NCBI GenBank assembly: GCA_029551925.1
Contig: JAKPEO010000010.1
Location: 1 to 49,121, forward strand
From: a bacterium
GTDB lineage: Bacteria > JAGOBX01
Length of the DNA: 49,121 nucleotides
Reading direction: 5' to 3'
Shown one piece after another: positions 25,387 through 35,741 of this stretch (its first letter is position 1; each line of letters starts with the position of its first letter). The notes beneath the pieces were generated by a model, which saw nothing but the letters and a program-made list of their open reading frames with translations, was not told the DNA's origin and did not search any database. A program made the translations under genes and the position numbers.

Positions 25387-26187
25387 ATGGCAGAACGCTT
25401 AAATTTTAATTTAGAATTATTTGAAGGACCGCTGGATTTATTGCTGCATTTGATAAAATTGAATGAAATAGAAATTACAGATATACCAATCGCTGAAATT
25501 ACCAAACAATATATGGAATATCTTAATTTGATTAGCGAACTGAATTTTGAAGTAGCGAGTGAATTTATTATTATGGCTGCTACACTTATGCGTATAAAAG
25601 CAAGATTACTGCTGCCGCAAAGCGAATTGTTTGAAACAGAAGAAGATTGGGAAGACCCGCGGCAGGAATTAGTCGAGCGGCTGCTTGAATATAAAAAATA
25701 TAAAGAACTCTCTATTCATCTTACAGAAAAATTAGAGGCGTTTCAAGATACATTTTCACGGGATTTTACGCTGCTTGATGATACATATAAAAAAGGCGAA
25801 ATACATATTGTTCATACTGATTTGTTTAATTTACTCAGCGCTTATAAAAAAATATTGAGTCGATTGGCTAATAGATTGCCAGAAGAAATAGAAGGCGAAA
25901 AAATTACTATTGAAGAAAAAGAAGAACATATTATAACAAAATTAAGATATGTTAATTTTGTGAGATTTTCAGAGTTATTTAGAGAAGCGCGCAGTAAAAA
26001 TGAAATAGTTTTGACTTTTATGGCGCTCTTGGAATTATTGCGAATCGGCAATGTGAAAGTGCAGCAGGAAAATATGTTTGGCGAGATATATATTTATAAA
26101 AATGAAAGTGATAATAGCAGTCAAAATGCTGTAAATACCGAAAATGAATGTGAAAATTTAGAAACAACTGAAATATATAATAATTAA
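25387..26187 (+). CDS. scpA: Segregation and condensation protein A
   Basis: A 266-residue ScpA, the kleisin that bridges the SMC dimer and helps condense and segregate chromosomes. The opening FNLELFEGPLDLLLHLIKLNEIEITDIPI is the family signature. AATLMRIKARLLLP and a winged-helix C-terminus (VRFSELFREARSKNEIVLTFMALLELLRIG) follow. A short acidic Asn-rich tail ends the protein. It lies 20 bases before scpB, its physical partner. Confidence 0.94.
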   Translation: MAERLNFNLELFEGPLDLLLHLIKLNEIEITDIPIAEITKQYMEYLNLISELNFEVASEFIIMAATLMRIKARLLLPQSELFETEEDWEDPRQELVERLLEYKKYKELSIHLTEKLEAFQDTFSRDFTLLDDTYKKGEIHIVHTDLFNLLSAYKKILSRLANRLPEEIEGEKITIEEKEEHIITKLRYVNFVRFSELFREARSKNEIVLTFMALLELLRIGNVKVQQENMFGEIYIYKNESDNSSQNAVNTENECENLETTEIYNN

Positions 26188-26207
26188 GAAATCAGGAATA
26201 AAGAACA

Positions 26208-27401
26208 ATGGAAAACGCAATACAAAATGACGGAATAGAAAAAATCGAACTTGAAAAATTTGAAGAGTTAATAGATAACGCTGAAAAAACTGATGAAATA
26301 CCGCAATCAGAAAATGATATAGAATCAAAAAAAACAGAAACCGATAATATGCCGCAATCAAATAATACGAATATCACAGAAAATTTACAATTAGAAGAAG
26401 AGCCGGAAAATATCAGAGATATTGATATTGCCCCGATAATAGAATCAATATTATTTGTTTCTGGTCATTCTGTGCCATTTGAAAAAATCCAGAAAATTAT
26501 AAATATAGATTTAGCGGTATTTAGAAAAAAAATTCAGGAATTGAATAATATCTATCAATCAAATTCGCAGTGTTTTAGAATAATAGAAGTTGCCGGTGGT
26601 TTTCAATTAGTCACAAAACCGGAATATGCGCGTTGGATTAGAAAATTTTTTGGTATAAAAAAAATCAAGAGTTTGACGCCGTCAGCGCTTGAAACATTAG
26701 CGATAATCGCTTACAAACAGCCAATAACAAAAGCGAAATTGGAAAGTATTAGAGGCGTAAATTCAGATGCGCAGATACAGCAATTATTAGAAAAAAAAAT
26801 GATACAGATAATAGGCAGAGCTGAAGAATTAGGCAGACCGATATTATACGGCACAACTGTCGAATTTTTGGAATATTTTGGATTAAAGGATTTGAAGGAT
26901 TTGCCAGATGCGGCGGAACTTGATAAATTGATAGCGCTGAAACGCGAAGATGAAAAGAAAAAAGTCGAACAAATTTTATTAAAACGCGAAAGTAAAGAAA
27001 ATGCGGCTAATAGCGAAAGCATTGAAGAAACATCAGGATTTTTAGAAGAACAGCAGTCGCTGCTGCGCGAAAATGCCGACAAGAAAATTGATAGCATTGA
27101 AAAAGAAAATAACGCGGATACAAATATTGAAATCGAAAATAGTGATATGACAATAATCGAAGAGCGCAAAGCCCCTGAAAAAAATACTATTGTTAAATCC
27201 GAAGATGATGAAATGCTCGAAAAAGAATATATCAATGTTTTGATGAAAGAGCGCAATATCCGTAAATCAATGCAAGAAATATTTGGAAAAATGGAATCAC
27301 CTGATGAATTGAAAAAAATAATGGAAGAGCGCGGCTTTAAAATTTCAAATGTTCCGAATATAGTAGATGAAACAGACGATATTTCAGATTCTGAAATATA
27401 A
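26208..27401 (+). CDS. scpB: Segregation and condensation protein B with long acidic extensions
   Basis: A 397-residue ScpB, roughly twice the usual length. The conserved core of two winged helices spans about residues 72-245 (IAPIIESILFVSG, FQLVTKPEYARWIRKFF, SALETLAIIAYKQPITKAKLESIRGV, GRPILYGTTVEFLEYFGL). ScpB binds ScpA and SMC in chromosome condensation. About 70 N-terminal and 150 C-terminal residues are low-complexity and rich in Glu, Asn, Lys and Ile. These tails are likely disordered and may tune protein interactions. The core looks functional. Confidence 0.93.
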   Translation: MENAIQNDGIEKIELEKFEELIDNAEKTDEIPQSENDIESKKTETDNMPQSNNTNITENLQLEEEPENIRDIDIAPIIESILFVSGHSVPFEKIQKIINIDLAVFRKKIQELNNIYQSNSQCFRIIEVAGGFQLVTKPEYARWIRKFFGIKKIKSLTPSALETLAIIAYKQPITKAKLESIRGVNSDAQIQQLLEKKMIQIIGRAEELGRPILYGTTVEFLEYFGLKDLKDLPDAAELDKLIALKREDEKKKVEQILLKRESKENAANSESIEETSGFLEEQQSLLRENADKKIDSIEKENNADTNIEIENSDMTIIEERKAPEKNTIVKSEDDEMLEKEYINVLMKERNIRKSMQEIFGKMESPDELKKIMEERGFKISNVPNIVDETDDISDSEI

Positions 27402-27418
27402 ATAAAATTTATGGCGGT

Positions 27419-28231
27419 ATGACTTTTTTGAAAATTTTATTTTTGGCGATTATACTTTTTTTTAATTACGCTAATAGTTTATTTGCCGAACTAATAAATC
27501 TTAATCAACCAGAAGATTTTACTCCGATAAATAGAATAATAAAAATTAATATTGAGCCGTTTGATAAATTGCAGAATACTTATGTTTTTATTAATGACGG
27601 CAGCCCTGTGAAGATTACTGAACGCAATCAAAAAATAGAATATTTGCAGATAAAAAAAAAAGAATATTTAAAAATAGATGTCGTAGCGCCGGCAGCAAGC
27701 GGCTATAAATCAGCGATATTTTATTTTGCGCCTGATACAATTGAAATACAGATAAAATTAAAGAGAAAATTAGATGATAGAACAATTAGTTATTTTGATA
27801 ATTTAGCGAAAACTATTATGTTGATTTATGATTATTCTAAAAATAGAGATGCGCTGACGCGAATAAAAATAGATAATAATTTAAAATTGATTTTTGATAT
27901 TGACACTATCGAATATTTAACAAAAATAATGAAAAATATAGATTATAAAGATTATTTGAAATTAATAGAGAAAATCAATGTTTTGCTTCTAAACGAAATT
28001 GAAGACGAATATTCAAAACTATTGGCGCAATTGATCATCAATCTTATTCCGAAACTAAGCGATAGTATTGATAATTTAGCGATGCTTCATAAATTATCGA
28101 AATTTCCGCGAACTTCAAAAATTGATGAGTTAGTCAAAGCAAATGCGCAAAGCGTATTGCTGAATATGATCAGCGCCGCGCCGCTATTTAAAAATATTTA
28201 TGAGTGGTTTATATATTATCCGAAATATTAG
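27419..28231 (+). CDS. Exported protein of unknown function
   Basis: A 270-residue protein that I do not recognise. The first 23 residues form a signal peptide with a hydrophobic core and a plausible LFA|E cleavage site. The mature part has a beta-rich first half (INDGSPVKITERNQK, AIFYFAPDTIEIQIKLKR), resembling a small immunoglobulin-like or PEGA-like domain. A helical second half follows. No catalytic motif is seen. It lies 7 bases before a second exported protein, so the two may work together in the periplasm. Confidence 0.65.
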   Translation: MTFLKILFLAIILFFNYANSLFAELINLNQPEDFTPINRIIKINIEPFDKLQNTYVFINDGSPVKITERNQKIEYLQIKKKEYLKIDVVAPAASGYKSAIFYFAPDTIEIQIKLKRKLDDRTISYFDNLAKTIMLIYDYSKNRDALTRIKIDNNLKLIFDIDTIEYLTKIMKNIDYKDYLKLIEKINVLLLNEIEDEYSKLLAQLIINLIPKLSDSIDNLAMLHKLSKFPRTSKIDELVKANAQSVLLNMISAAPLFKNIYEWFIYYPKY

Positions 28232-28237
28232 AAAAAA

Positions 28238-29926
28238 ATGAAGAAAATATTAATTTTGTTTTTGATTTTTTTTATTGCTATTAGCGATTATTTGACTGCT
28301 GCCGACGAACTGCAAAAATCGGATAAACTTTTTAAATTTGAAATTATAAATGAACTTGCGATTTATCCGGATAAAGTAATTTCAGAAAATTTATTAAATA
28401 TTCCGGAAATTGCGCTGGTGCTGCAGTTGTTTAAGAATAATTTTGACAATGAGAAAAATACCGGATATTTTGGCGTAAATTTTCAAGAGCCGCTGATTTT
28501 ATGCAGTTTTATGACTAATCTTGATTTAGCGCCATATTTTGCAGTGAAATTTAAAATTGATAATTTTCAAAAATTTAATGAGACAATACAATATTTTTCG
28601 CAATATAAATATGAAATTAAAGAAGTATCTCAAGAATCTGAATTTTATAAAATTTCAAAAAGTGAAGAAGAAGATACAGCTGGTTATGTTTTTTATTTAT
28701 TGAAGAAAAATGAATATTGCTATATTTTGATTGAATTTGCCGATATTGCGCCTGCTGTATTGAGAAAGATAATATCAAAAACTGACGACTCTGCCGCTAA
28801 TTATAAAATATTGAAAACCGTCAGAATTTTGAAAGAATTGAGCGAACAGCGTTATTCTGAATTTTTAGACGATGTTAACAAGTTTGAAATAGCGCGCGAT
28901 AAATTTAAAATCGCGTTTTTTTACAATAAATCAATATTGCTGTTTTTAAATAAATTTGCTAATGAAAAAATTGTTGAATTTACTGAGGAATTGATACCTG
29001 CTGAACTGAAAAATGATAATTGTATTTTAATATTCGGCGATACTGATGAATTAAGTATCGCTAATTTTTTGATGACTGATATAAAGCAGCAGCAGACAAA
29101 AAGACTCACACCGAATACTGAAATTTTGAAATTGCTGACTAATATTCAGACATTATCTGCATTAATAAAATTAACGCCGAATGATTATTATTTAGATAAA
29201 ATTAGAAATATGAATATTACTACGCCAGGTCTGAAATATTTTGCGGTTAATATTGCGGATTTATTAAATGGCGAAATATATGCATTTATTGATATTGACG
29301 CCGCCGAGATTAAGCAAGATACTGTAATTTTCGATGCTGCGCTGAATATTGAAAATATAATTTTTATGTTGTTAGACAAAATCAAACCACAGATTATTTT
29401 AGGTATAAATAATAAAGAGAGATTATTGCAATTATTGAAATTATCATCTGAAATTTTTCCGAATGTAATTGAATATTCAAATGAAAACAATGTGAAAATA
29501 ATTTTGAATAATCAATCAAAAACTAATGTTTATTATGATTTTTTTGATAATGAAAAATATTTGATTTTATCATTTGATATTGAAAAACTGCAGAAAATCC
29601 AAAAGATTTCAAAAGAAAAAAAAGTCGAGTATTTTGAAAAAGCATTCACTAAAAATTTGAAGTATATCGCTCAAAAGTCAGGGATTCCTGAATTTTATTT
29701 TTTTATGGATTTTAAGAAAACATACAAATATTTATGGGACAACGGACTTTTAAACGAACTTCAAAAAGCTGTATTTGGTTATTTAGCCGAAACATTAGAG
29801 ACGATATATTATTATGACATAAATTCAAATGAATATTTATCTAAAATTTTTACTATTAAATATTTTGAAAATTTCAGAATGGACGAATTGTATAATATTA
29901 TAAAATCGTCGTTGTTAGAAAAATAA
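28238..29926 (+). CDS. Large exported protein of unknown function
   Basis: A 562-residue protein with a signal peptide (about 1-22, [11 protein letters not shown]). The body alternates strands and helices and is rich in Ile, Lys, Asn and Glu. It loosely resembles uncharacterised DUF3352-type extracellular proteins in its repeated [12 protein letters not shown] and [20 protein letters not shown] patterns, but I cannot assign a family. There are no internal membrane segments and few cysteines. It sits between the 270-residue exported protein and hslV, which starts 17 bases later. Confidence 0.6.
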   Translation: MKKILILFLIFFIAISDYLTAADELQKSDKLFKFEIINELAIYPDKVISENLLNIPEIALVLQLFKNNFDNEKNTGYFGVNFQEPLILCSFMTNLDLAPYFAVKFKIDNFQKFNETIQYFSQYKYEIKEVSQESEFYKISKSEEEDTAGYVFYLLKKNEYCYILIEFADIAPAVLRKIISKTDDSAANYKILKTVRILKELSEQRYSEFLDDVNKFEIARDKFKIAFFYNKSILLFLNKFANEKIVEFTEELIPAELKNDNCILIFGDTDELSIANFLMTDIKQQQTKRLTPNTEILKLLTNIQTLSALIKLTPNDYYLDKIRNMNITTPGLKYFAVNIADLLNGEIYAFIDIDAAEIKQDTVIFDAALNIENIIFMLLDKIKPQIILGINNKERLLQLLKLSSEIFPNVIEYSNENNVKIILNNQSKTNVYYDFFDNEKYLILSFDIEKLQKIQKISKEKKVEYFEKAFTKNLKYIAQKSGIPEFYFFMDFKKTYKYLWDNGLLNELQKAVFGYLAETLETIYYYDINSNEYLSKIFTIKYFENFRMDELYNIIKSSLLEK

Positions 29927-29942
29927 AGGAGATTATAAAAAA

Positions 29943-30479
29943 ATGAGTATGCACGGGACAACTGTGATAGCAGTGAAAAAAAAAGGAGTTGTAGCGATGG
30001 CCGGCGACGGACAAATTACGCAAGGTGATATGATAATAAAATCTACTGCTCGCAAGATTAGAAAATTGTATAATGATACTACGCTTGCCGGATTTGCAGG
30101 TTCTACTGCCGATGCAATTACGCTATTTGAAAAATTTGAAAAATATTTGGAAAAGTATGAAGGCAATATCAAACGTTCAGCGGTAGAATTAACAAAAGAA
30201 TGGCGTACTGATAGAATTTTGCGCAGATTAGAAGCGATGCTGATAGTTGCTAATAAAGATACAATTTTATTATTGTCAGGCAACGGCGATGTAGTAGAGC
30301 CAGATGATGATGTGGGTGCGATAGGTTCTGGCTCCGGCTATGCGCTTGCTGCAGCTACTGCATTATTAAAACACACGAATTTATCAGCCGAAGAAATTGT
30401 AAAAGAATCATTGAGCATCGCTGCAAATCGCTGCATATTTACAAATGAAAATATTATTATCGAAAAAATAGAAAAGTAA
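29943..30479 (+). CDS. hslV: HslV/ClpQ ATP-dependent protease subunit
   Basis: A 178-residue proteasome-like peptidase that forms a double-ring core capped by HslU. The catalytic N-terminal threonine is Thr6 in MHGTTVIAV, exposed after removal of a short propeptide [36 protein letters not shown] and [17 protein letters not shown] are diagnostic. The GGAG ribosome site supports the start at 29943. hslU follows after 24 bases, the standard arrangement. Confidence 0.96.
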   Translation: MSMHGTTVIAVKKKGVVAMAGDGQITQGDMIIKSTARKIRKLYNDTTLAGFAGSTADAITLFEKFEKYLEKYEGNIKRSAVELTKEWRTDRILRRLEAMLIVANKDTILLLSGNGDVVEPDDDVGAIGSGSGYALAAATALLKHTNLSAEEIVKESLSIAANRCIFTNENIIIEKIEK

Positions 30480-30503
30480 TCTGAATTTTATTAGGAGTTT
30501 TTA

Positions 30504-31889
30504 ATGGAATTACAAGATGATTTACTGCCAAAAGATATAGTTGCAGAATTAAATAAATATATAGTGGGTCAGAATGACGCGAAAAAAGCAATAGCAATAG
30601 CTATACGCAATCGCTATCGCAGAATGCAATTAAAAGAAGATGAATTGCGTGAAGAAATACTGCCAAAGAATATTATTATGATTGGCCCAACAGGCGTAGG
30701 CAAAACTGAAATAGCGCGGAGAATGGCTATTATTTTAAATGCTCCGTTTGTGAAAGTCGAAGCTACGAAATTTACTGAAATTGGTTATGTTGGCAGAAAT
30801 GTAGAAACAATGGTGCGCGATTTGGTCGCGGAATCAGTGCGATTAGTGCGTAAGAAAAAAGAAGAAGAAGTTTTGCAGACAGCGGAAAAATTAGCTGAAG
30901 AAAAAATAATATTCGAGTTATTGAAAAAGAAAAAAACTTTGATAAAAAAATTTAATTTAAACGAAGAATTAGAAGATGTTAAAAACGAATTTAGTTTGAA
31001 TAAATTATTATATGAAAAATTGAGAAAAGGCGAATTAGACGATTTTTATATTGAGATTGATGAGCCGGCTACGCTTGACGCTGTTTCGTCAATAGGAATG
31101 ATTAGCGCTACAAGCGATTTAGAAGAAATAAATATGAATATCAAAGAAATGATAGATAATTTGATGACTAAGCGAAATAAAAAACGAAAATTAACAGTTG
31201 CTAAAGCGCGGAAATTATTTATCTCCCAAGAAATAGATAAATTATTAGATATGGAAGAAATTTGCGAAAAGGCGCTGGCGCTCGCTGAAAACGGCGGGAT
31301 TATATTTATTGATGAAATTGATAAAATAATATCGAGCGGCGGCGAAAGCAGCGGCAAGGGCGGACCGAATGTTTCGCGCGAAGGTGTGCAGCGCGATATT
31401 TTGCCGATAGTAGAAGGGACTATAGTTAAGACTCGCTACGGCACAATCAAAACAGACCATATTTTATTTATAGCGGCCGGCGCGTTCAGTATTTCAAAAC
31501 CGTCGGATTTGATACCTGAATTGCAAGGCAGATTCCCAATAAGAGTCGAACTTTCATCTTTAAAAAAAGATGATTTTATGAAGATACTTAATGACACAAA
31601 AAATTCATTGATAAAACAATATGTGGCACTTTTGAAAGTTGAAAATATTAAAATTGAATTTATGAATTCAGGCATTGAAAAAATCGCTGAATTTTGCGAT
31701 GAAGTCAATAAAAGAAATGAAAATATCGGAGCGCGCAGACTGCATACATTGTTAGAAAAACTACTTGAAGATATATCTTTTGAATGCGATAAATACACCG
31801 GTAAAACTGTAAAGATTGACGCTAAATTCGTCCAGAAAAAATTAGATAAATTAATAGAAGATATTGATTTGAGTAAATATATTTTATAA
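30504..31889 (+). CDS. hslU: HslU/ClpY AAA+ unfoldase
   Basis: A 461-residue ATPase that unfolds substrates and feeds them to HslV. The Walker A motif is GPTGVGKTE, Walker B is GIIFIDEIDKI, and the sensor and arginine-finger region lies in LQGRFPIRVELSSL. The intermediate domain (about 110-230) is present, and the C-terminus DLSKYIL is the tail that inserts into HslV. A GGAG ribosome site precedes the start. Confidence 0.96.
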   Translation: MELQDDLLPKDIVAELNKYIVGQNDAKKAIAIAIRNRYRRMQLKEDELREEILPKNIIMIGPTGVGKTEIARRMAIILNAPFVKVEATKFTEIGYVGRNVETMVRDLVAESVRLVRKKKEEEVLQTAEKLAEEKIIFELLKKKKTLIKKFNLNEELEDVKNEFSLNKLLYEKLRKGELDDFYIEIDEPATLDAVSSIGMISATSDLEEINMNIKEMIDNLMTKRNKKRKLTVAKARKLFISQEIDKLLDMEEICEKALALAENGGIIFIDEIDKIISSGGESSGKGGPNVSREGVQRDILPIVEGTIVKTRYGTIKTDHILFIAAGAFSISKPSDLIPELQGRFPIRVELSSLKKDDFMKILNDTKNSLIKQYVALLKVENIKIEFMNSGIEKIAEFCDEVNKRNENIGARRLHTLLEKLLEDISFECDKYTGKTVKIDAKFVQKKLDKLIEDIDLSKYIL

Positions 31890-31934
31890 AAAATAGTTTT
31901 TTATAAAATATAGTTTTATATTTTTTGCGATATA

Positions 31935-32855
31935 TTATTTTTGAATTTTATAAAATTTTTCTGAACTTTGAATTTTTGTTTGATAAGCAATATTGTTTTG
32001 TTTTAAAAAAAATTGCAGGTCTTGTTCATTATTCAAATCTAAAAGTTTGAGTAAATCATTCAAATTGCAATAACGTCTGTTTAATAGTTCTGTCAAAGCG
32101 GCAGATTGTAGATTAATATTAGTATTTGCTTTAAATGTTGATACTATTTGCGCGCGGATATTGAATAATTTTGCTATTAGCGACAATTCTTCAAAACTTA
32201 ATGGCTGAATATCAGCGATAGTGCCTGGTCTGACAGCGGTATTGAGCTGCACTGCTGTCGGCTGGATTTTATCTACTATTTCAGATATTTTTTTTAGTTC
32301 GTCTATTGAATCATTGATATTTTTTAAAATTACGATTTCAATATATAATTTGCCCTTGAATTTTTTGCGGAAATTAATCAAGCCGTTTATTATATTTTCG
32401 ATTTTTATTGAATTATGAGGTCTATCTATTTTTTCAAATATATCTTGAGAGACAGCGTCAAGCGAAGGTATAACAATATCAGCGTTTATTAAATCTGTTT
32501 GCACATCTTCTAAATTTATTAGCGATGAATTAGTCAATACGCATACAGGCAGTGCAAAATTTTTTTTGCAAAAATTTATTATTTCGCCTAAATTTTTTGC
32601 AAGCGTTGGTTCGCCGCTGCCTGAAAAAGTCAGAATTTCTGGCAGATTATTTATATTTTTTTCAAAAAAAATTAATAATTCATTTTTTACGAGCGCGCTG
32701 TCAACAAAATTTTTTCTAATATTAGTCAAATTAGTAGTAGCGCCGCATTCACAGTAAATGCAGTCAAATGAACAAGTTTTATGCGGTGTCAAGTCAATAC
32801 CTAATGACATGCCCAATCTTCGAGAAGGCACAGGTCCAAATATTGTTTTATACAT
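31935..32855 (-). CDS. Radical SAM protein of the COG0731-like family
   Basis: A 306-residue radical SAM protein. The family opening IFGPVPSRRLGMSLGIDL and the cluster motif CSFDCIYCECG are seen, followed by TFSGSGEPTLAKNLGEII. Relatives are annotated only as Fe-S oxidoreductases or compared with wyosine-forming enzymes. The substrate is unknown. The frame could start at TTG 32894, but the ATG at 32855 puts the family signature at the expected N-terminus and overlaps the HD-GYP stop by 8 bases. A C-terminal helical extension of about 60 residues follows the barrel. Confidence 0.8.
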   Translation of the reverse strand: MYKTIFGPVPSRRLGMSLGIDLTPHKTCSFDCIYCECGATTNLTNIRKNFVDSALVKNELLIFFEKNINNLPEILTFSGSGEPTLAKNLGEIINFCKKNFALPVCVLTNSSLINLEDVQTDLINADIVIPSLDAVSQDIFEKIDRPHNSIKIENIINGLINFRKKFKGKLYIEIVILKNINDSIDELKKISEIVDKIQPTAVQLNTAVRPGTIADIQPLSFEELSLIAKLFNIRAQIVSTFKANTNINLQSAALTELLNRRYCNLNDLLKLLDLNNEQDLQFFLKQNNIAYQTKIQSSEKFYKIQK

Positions 32856-34092
32856 TGTCTTTGTAGCGTTCTGATATTGATTTGATAGTATCAATAGAAT
32901 AGAAGAAGCAGTCGATTAATTCAGGGTCGAATTGCGAGCCGGCATTTTCGCGCAAAGTTTGTAAAACCTTTTCTTCTGTCCACGCTTGTTTATATACTCG
33001 CGAGCAAGACAGCGCGTCATAAACATCGGCAATTGCCACAATCCGCGCAAACAGCGGAATATCAACGCCTTTTTTGCCGAGCGCTTTGTTTTTGTCTGCT
33101 GGATGTTCACATCCCTTTAATGGCGTATCTGTAAAAATATCAACATATCCGGGATAGCCGGTTCCGTCCCATCGTTCGTGATGATTGAGTGCTATATCGC
33201 ACGCAGCAATGTCAACATCGGAATTTTTGTCTGCAAATAATCGCGCTCCCAATATAGTATGTTTTTTCATAATTTCGTATTCGTCTTGTGTGAAACTCGC
33301 GGGCTTTTTTAATATTAAATCAGATATACCGACTTTGCCGACATCGTGAAGCATTGCTGCAATACGCAGTATATCGCGATTATATTCTATTTCAGAAAAA
33401 GGAAGTTTGTTTTTAAGTGCCCAGGTTTCGTAAATTTCTACGCTGTAAGCCGCTACGCGATTGACATGCGCGCCTGTTTCTTTTGGATCGCGTAGTTCCG
33501 CCATTTTAATCATTCGCAAAATCATTTCTCTTGTCATCTGTGCGCGCTCTATTGCAATTGCCGCGCTGTTGGCAAAGTATTCCATAATCGGCAATATATT
33601 GCTGTCAAAAGGTATTACTTCGTGATTTTTATTTTTAGCATTGATGATTTGCAATACTCCGACAATTTTGCCTATATGTGTTTTTAGCGGAATAGTTAGC
33701 ATCGAGCAAGTACGGTATTGCGCGCGTTCGTCATATATTTTTCCAAAAGTATACGGTTCATTTTCGCTGATTTTATAAACATCGTCGATATTCAGTGTTG
33801 TTCCAGTGTTTGCAACAAATCCTGCAATTGTAGAATTGTTTATTTCCAATGAGAAAATTGAATATATAAGTTTTTTGCCCGTCTCCAATCTTTTGCTTAA
33901 TGTGTCATTTTGAGTAATACGAAATTCTAATTTGTTATTGTTAATTATATAAATCGAGCCAGCATCGGCATTAGATATTTTTCGCGCTTGCAGTAATATT
34001 TTTTCCAATAAAATATCTAAATCTTTTATTGTTGCAACCGCCGCACTTATTTCAATTAAATAATTAATTGTGTCTTGCTTGGAAATTTTCAT
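32848..34092 (-). CDS. GAF-HD-GYP cyclic-di-GMP phosphodiesterase
   Basis: A 414-residue cytoplasmic protein. A GAF domain (about 15-180) precedes an HD-GYP domain with MLHDVGKVGISDLIL and the signature HHERWDGTGYPGY, residues that bind two or three metals and hydrolyse cyclic-di-GMP. An insertion (GCEHPADKNKALGKKGVD) lies between the GYP motif and the following helix. It opposes the GAF-GGDEF cyclase encoded at 6992. Its start overlaps the gatA stop by one base. Confidence 0.9.
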   Translation of the reverse strand: MKISKQDTINYLIEISAAVATIKDLDILLEKILLQARKISNADAGSIYIINNNKLEFRITQNDTLSKRLETGKKLIYSIFSLEINNSTIAGFVANTGTTLNIDDVYKISENEPYTFGKIYDERAQYRTCSMLTIPLKTHIGKIVGVLQIINAKNKNHEVIPFDSNILPIMEYFANSAAIAIERAQMTREMILRMIKMAELRDPKETGAHVNRVAAYSVEIYETWALKNKLPFSEIEYNRDILRIAAMLHDVGKVGISDLILKKPASFTQDEYEIMKKHTILGARLFADKNSDVDIAACDIALNHHERWDGTGYPGYVDIFTDTPLKGCEHPADKNKALGKKGVDIPLFARIVAIADVYDALSCSRVYKQAWTEEKVLQTLRENAGSQFDPELIDCFFYSIDTIKSISERYKDNV

Positions 34093-35564
34093 TATAGTTT
34101 TGGCGTTTTTTTATAATAATCATTTAATTGTTCAAATTTATAAGCGGCATTATAAATTTTTGTTTCTTCAAATACATTGCCGATTAATTGCAGACCTACG
34201 GGCATATTATCATCTTCACTAAAACCGCAAGGAATAGAAATTGCAGGTATTCCAGCCAGATTAACTGAAATTGTGTAAATATCAGATAAATACATTTCTA
34301 ATGGATTTGCTGTTTTTTCACCAATTGCAAATGCAGTAGAAGGTGCAGTCGGCGTTAATATTAAATCGCATTTTTTTAAAGCCTTGTCAAAATCATTTTT
34401 TATTAATGTCCGCACTTTTTGCGCTTTTTTATAATATGCGTCGTAATAACCAGCAGATAATGTATAAGTGCCTAACATTATGCGTCTTTTTATTTCATCG
34501 CCAAACCCTTCGCTTCTTGTCCGTTCATACATATCAATTAGATTTTCATAGGTCTCTGTGCGATAGCCATATTTCACGCCGTCGTAGCGCGCTAAATTTG
34601 AACTCGCTTCAGCAGTCGCTAAAATATAATATACAGAAATAGCATATTCGCTTGACGGTAGATTTATTTCTACAATTTCACAACCTAATTTTTTTTCAAA
34701 TTGTTCGATTGCTTTAGTAATAACTTTTCTGACAGAAGCGGATAAACCTGCGCCGAAATATTCTTTTGGCAAACCGATTTTCCAGCCATTAATATCTTGT
34801 TTTAAATTTTCTAAATAATTTGGAATTTCTAAATTTACTGATGTTGAATCTTGATGGTCGTGTCCTGCTATTGTTTGAAGCAGCAGCGCGTTATCTTCGA
34901 CTGTATTTGAAAATGGTCCTATTTGGTCTAATGATGAAGCAAATGCAATTAATCCAAATCGCGATACGCGACCATAAGTAGGTTTTAAACCTACTACTCC
35001 GCATAATGAAGCAGGCTGACGGATCGAGCCGCCTGTATCAGAACCTAATGACAGCGGCACTAATCGAGCAGCAACAGCTGCGGCAGAGCCGCCAGACGAA
35101 CCGCCAGGTATTTTATTTTTATTCCAAGGATTTTTGACTATTCCAAAATACGAGGTTTCATTTGACGATCCCATCGCGAATTCGTCCATATTCATTTTGC
35201 CAATAAATAACATTCCAGCAGCGTTCATTTTTTGAACGATATAAGCATCATAAGGTGAAATGAAATTTGATAGTATTTTAGAGCCGCAAGTCGTCTTTAC
35301 TTCGGATATGCAAATATTATCTTTTATTCCGACAGGCGCGCCGGCAATATCGGATATTTCTTCGCCTGCGTTTATTTTTTTATCTAATATTTCCGCTTGG
35401 GTATATGCTATTTCAGGCGTCAAAGTTATAAATGTATTTAGGTCTTTATCGTATTTTTCTATTTTTTTGTAGATATAATCGAGCAATTCTTTTGCTGAAT
35501 ATTTTTTCTTTTTTAAATCGCTATTTATTTGCCTTGCCGTGAAATTCATTAAATCGTCAAACAT
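34092..35564 (-). CDS. gatA: Aspartyl/glutamyl-tRNA amidotransferase subunit A
   Basis: A 490-residue amidase-signature protein. GatA releases ammonia from glutamine for amidation of Glu-tRNA-Gln or Asp-tRNA-Asn. The catalytic Ser-cisSer-Lys triad is visible as Lys81 (VGIKDNI), Ser156 (GGSSGGSAAAVAA) and Ser180 (DTGGSIRQPAS). Length is normal. gatC and gatB are not in the window. It heads the minus-strand operon behind its own promoter and has a GAGGATG ribosome site. Confidence 0.94.
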   Translation of the reverse strand: MFDDLMNFTARQINSDLKKKKYSAKELLDYIYKKIEKYDKDLNTFITLTPEIAYTQAEILDKKINAGEEISDIAGAPVGIKDNICISEVKTTCGSKILSNFISPYDAYIVQKMNAAGMLFIGKMNMDEFAMGSSNETSYFGIVKNPWNKNKIPGGSSGGSAAAVAARLVPLSLGSDTGGSIRQPASLCGVVGLKPTYGRVSRFGLIAFASSLDQIGPFSNTVEDNALLLQTIAGHDHQDSTSVNLEIPNYLENLKQDINGWKIGLPKEYFGAGLSASVRKVITKAIEQFEKKLGCEIVEINLPSSEYAISVYYILATAEASSNLARYDGVKYGYRTETYENLIDMYERTRSEGFGDEIKRRIMLGTYTLSAGYYDAYYKKAQKVRTLIKNDFDKALKKCDLILTPTAPSTAFAIGEKTANPLEMYLSDIYTISVNLAGIPAISIPCGFSEDDNMPVGLQLIGNVFEETKIYNAAYKFEQLNDYYKKTPKL

Positions 35565-35594
35565 AAAAAATCATCCTCGCATTAAAAAAATTAT

Positions 35595-35623
35595 ATTATA
35601 CTTTTTATCTTTATAAAATTCAA
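35595..35623 (-). promoter_or_regulatory. Sigma-70-type promoter for gatA
   Basis: On the minus strand TTGAAT (35623-35618), 17 bases, TATAAT (35600-35595). The transcript would start near 35588, about 24 bases before the gatA ATG. It is divergent from the fliN promoter. Confidence 0.7.
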
Positions 35624-35682
35624 GTTAAAAAATTATACAAAAAATTCAAAAATGTGTAAAATTACTTTTTTATTTTTAATAC

Positions 35683-35711
35683 TTGACAATAATATTTTTT
35701 TTATTTAAAAT
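35683..35711 (+). promoter_or_regulatory. Sigma-70-type promoter for fliN
   Basis: TTGACA (35683-35688), 17 bases, TAAAAT (35706-35711). The predicted transcript starts near 35718, about 24 bases before the fliN ATG at 35742. Confidence 0.75.
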
Positions 35712-35741
35712 AAAATCAAAATAAAATTAAGGGGATAAAAT

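Noticed and set aside
26711-27256. 181-residue serine-rich frame on the minus strand
   Set aside because: It is a shadow of the Glu/Lys-rich scpB tail, with biased composition and no ribosome site.
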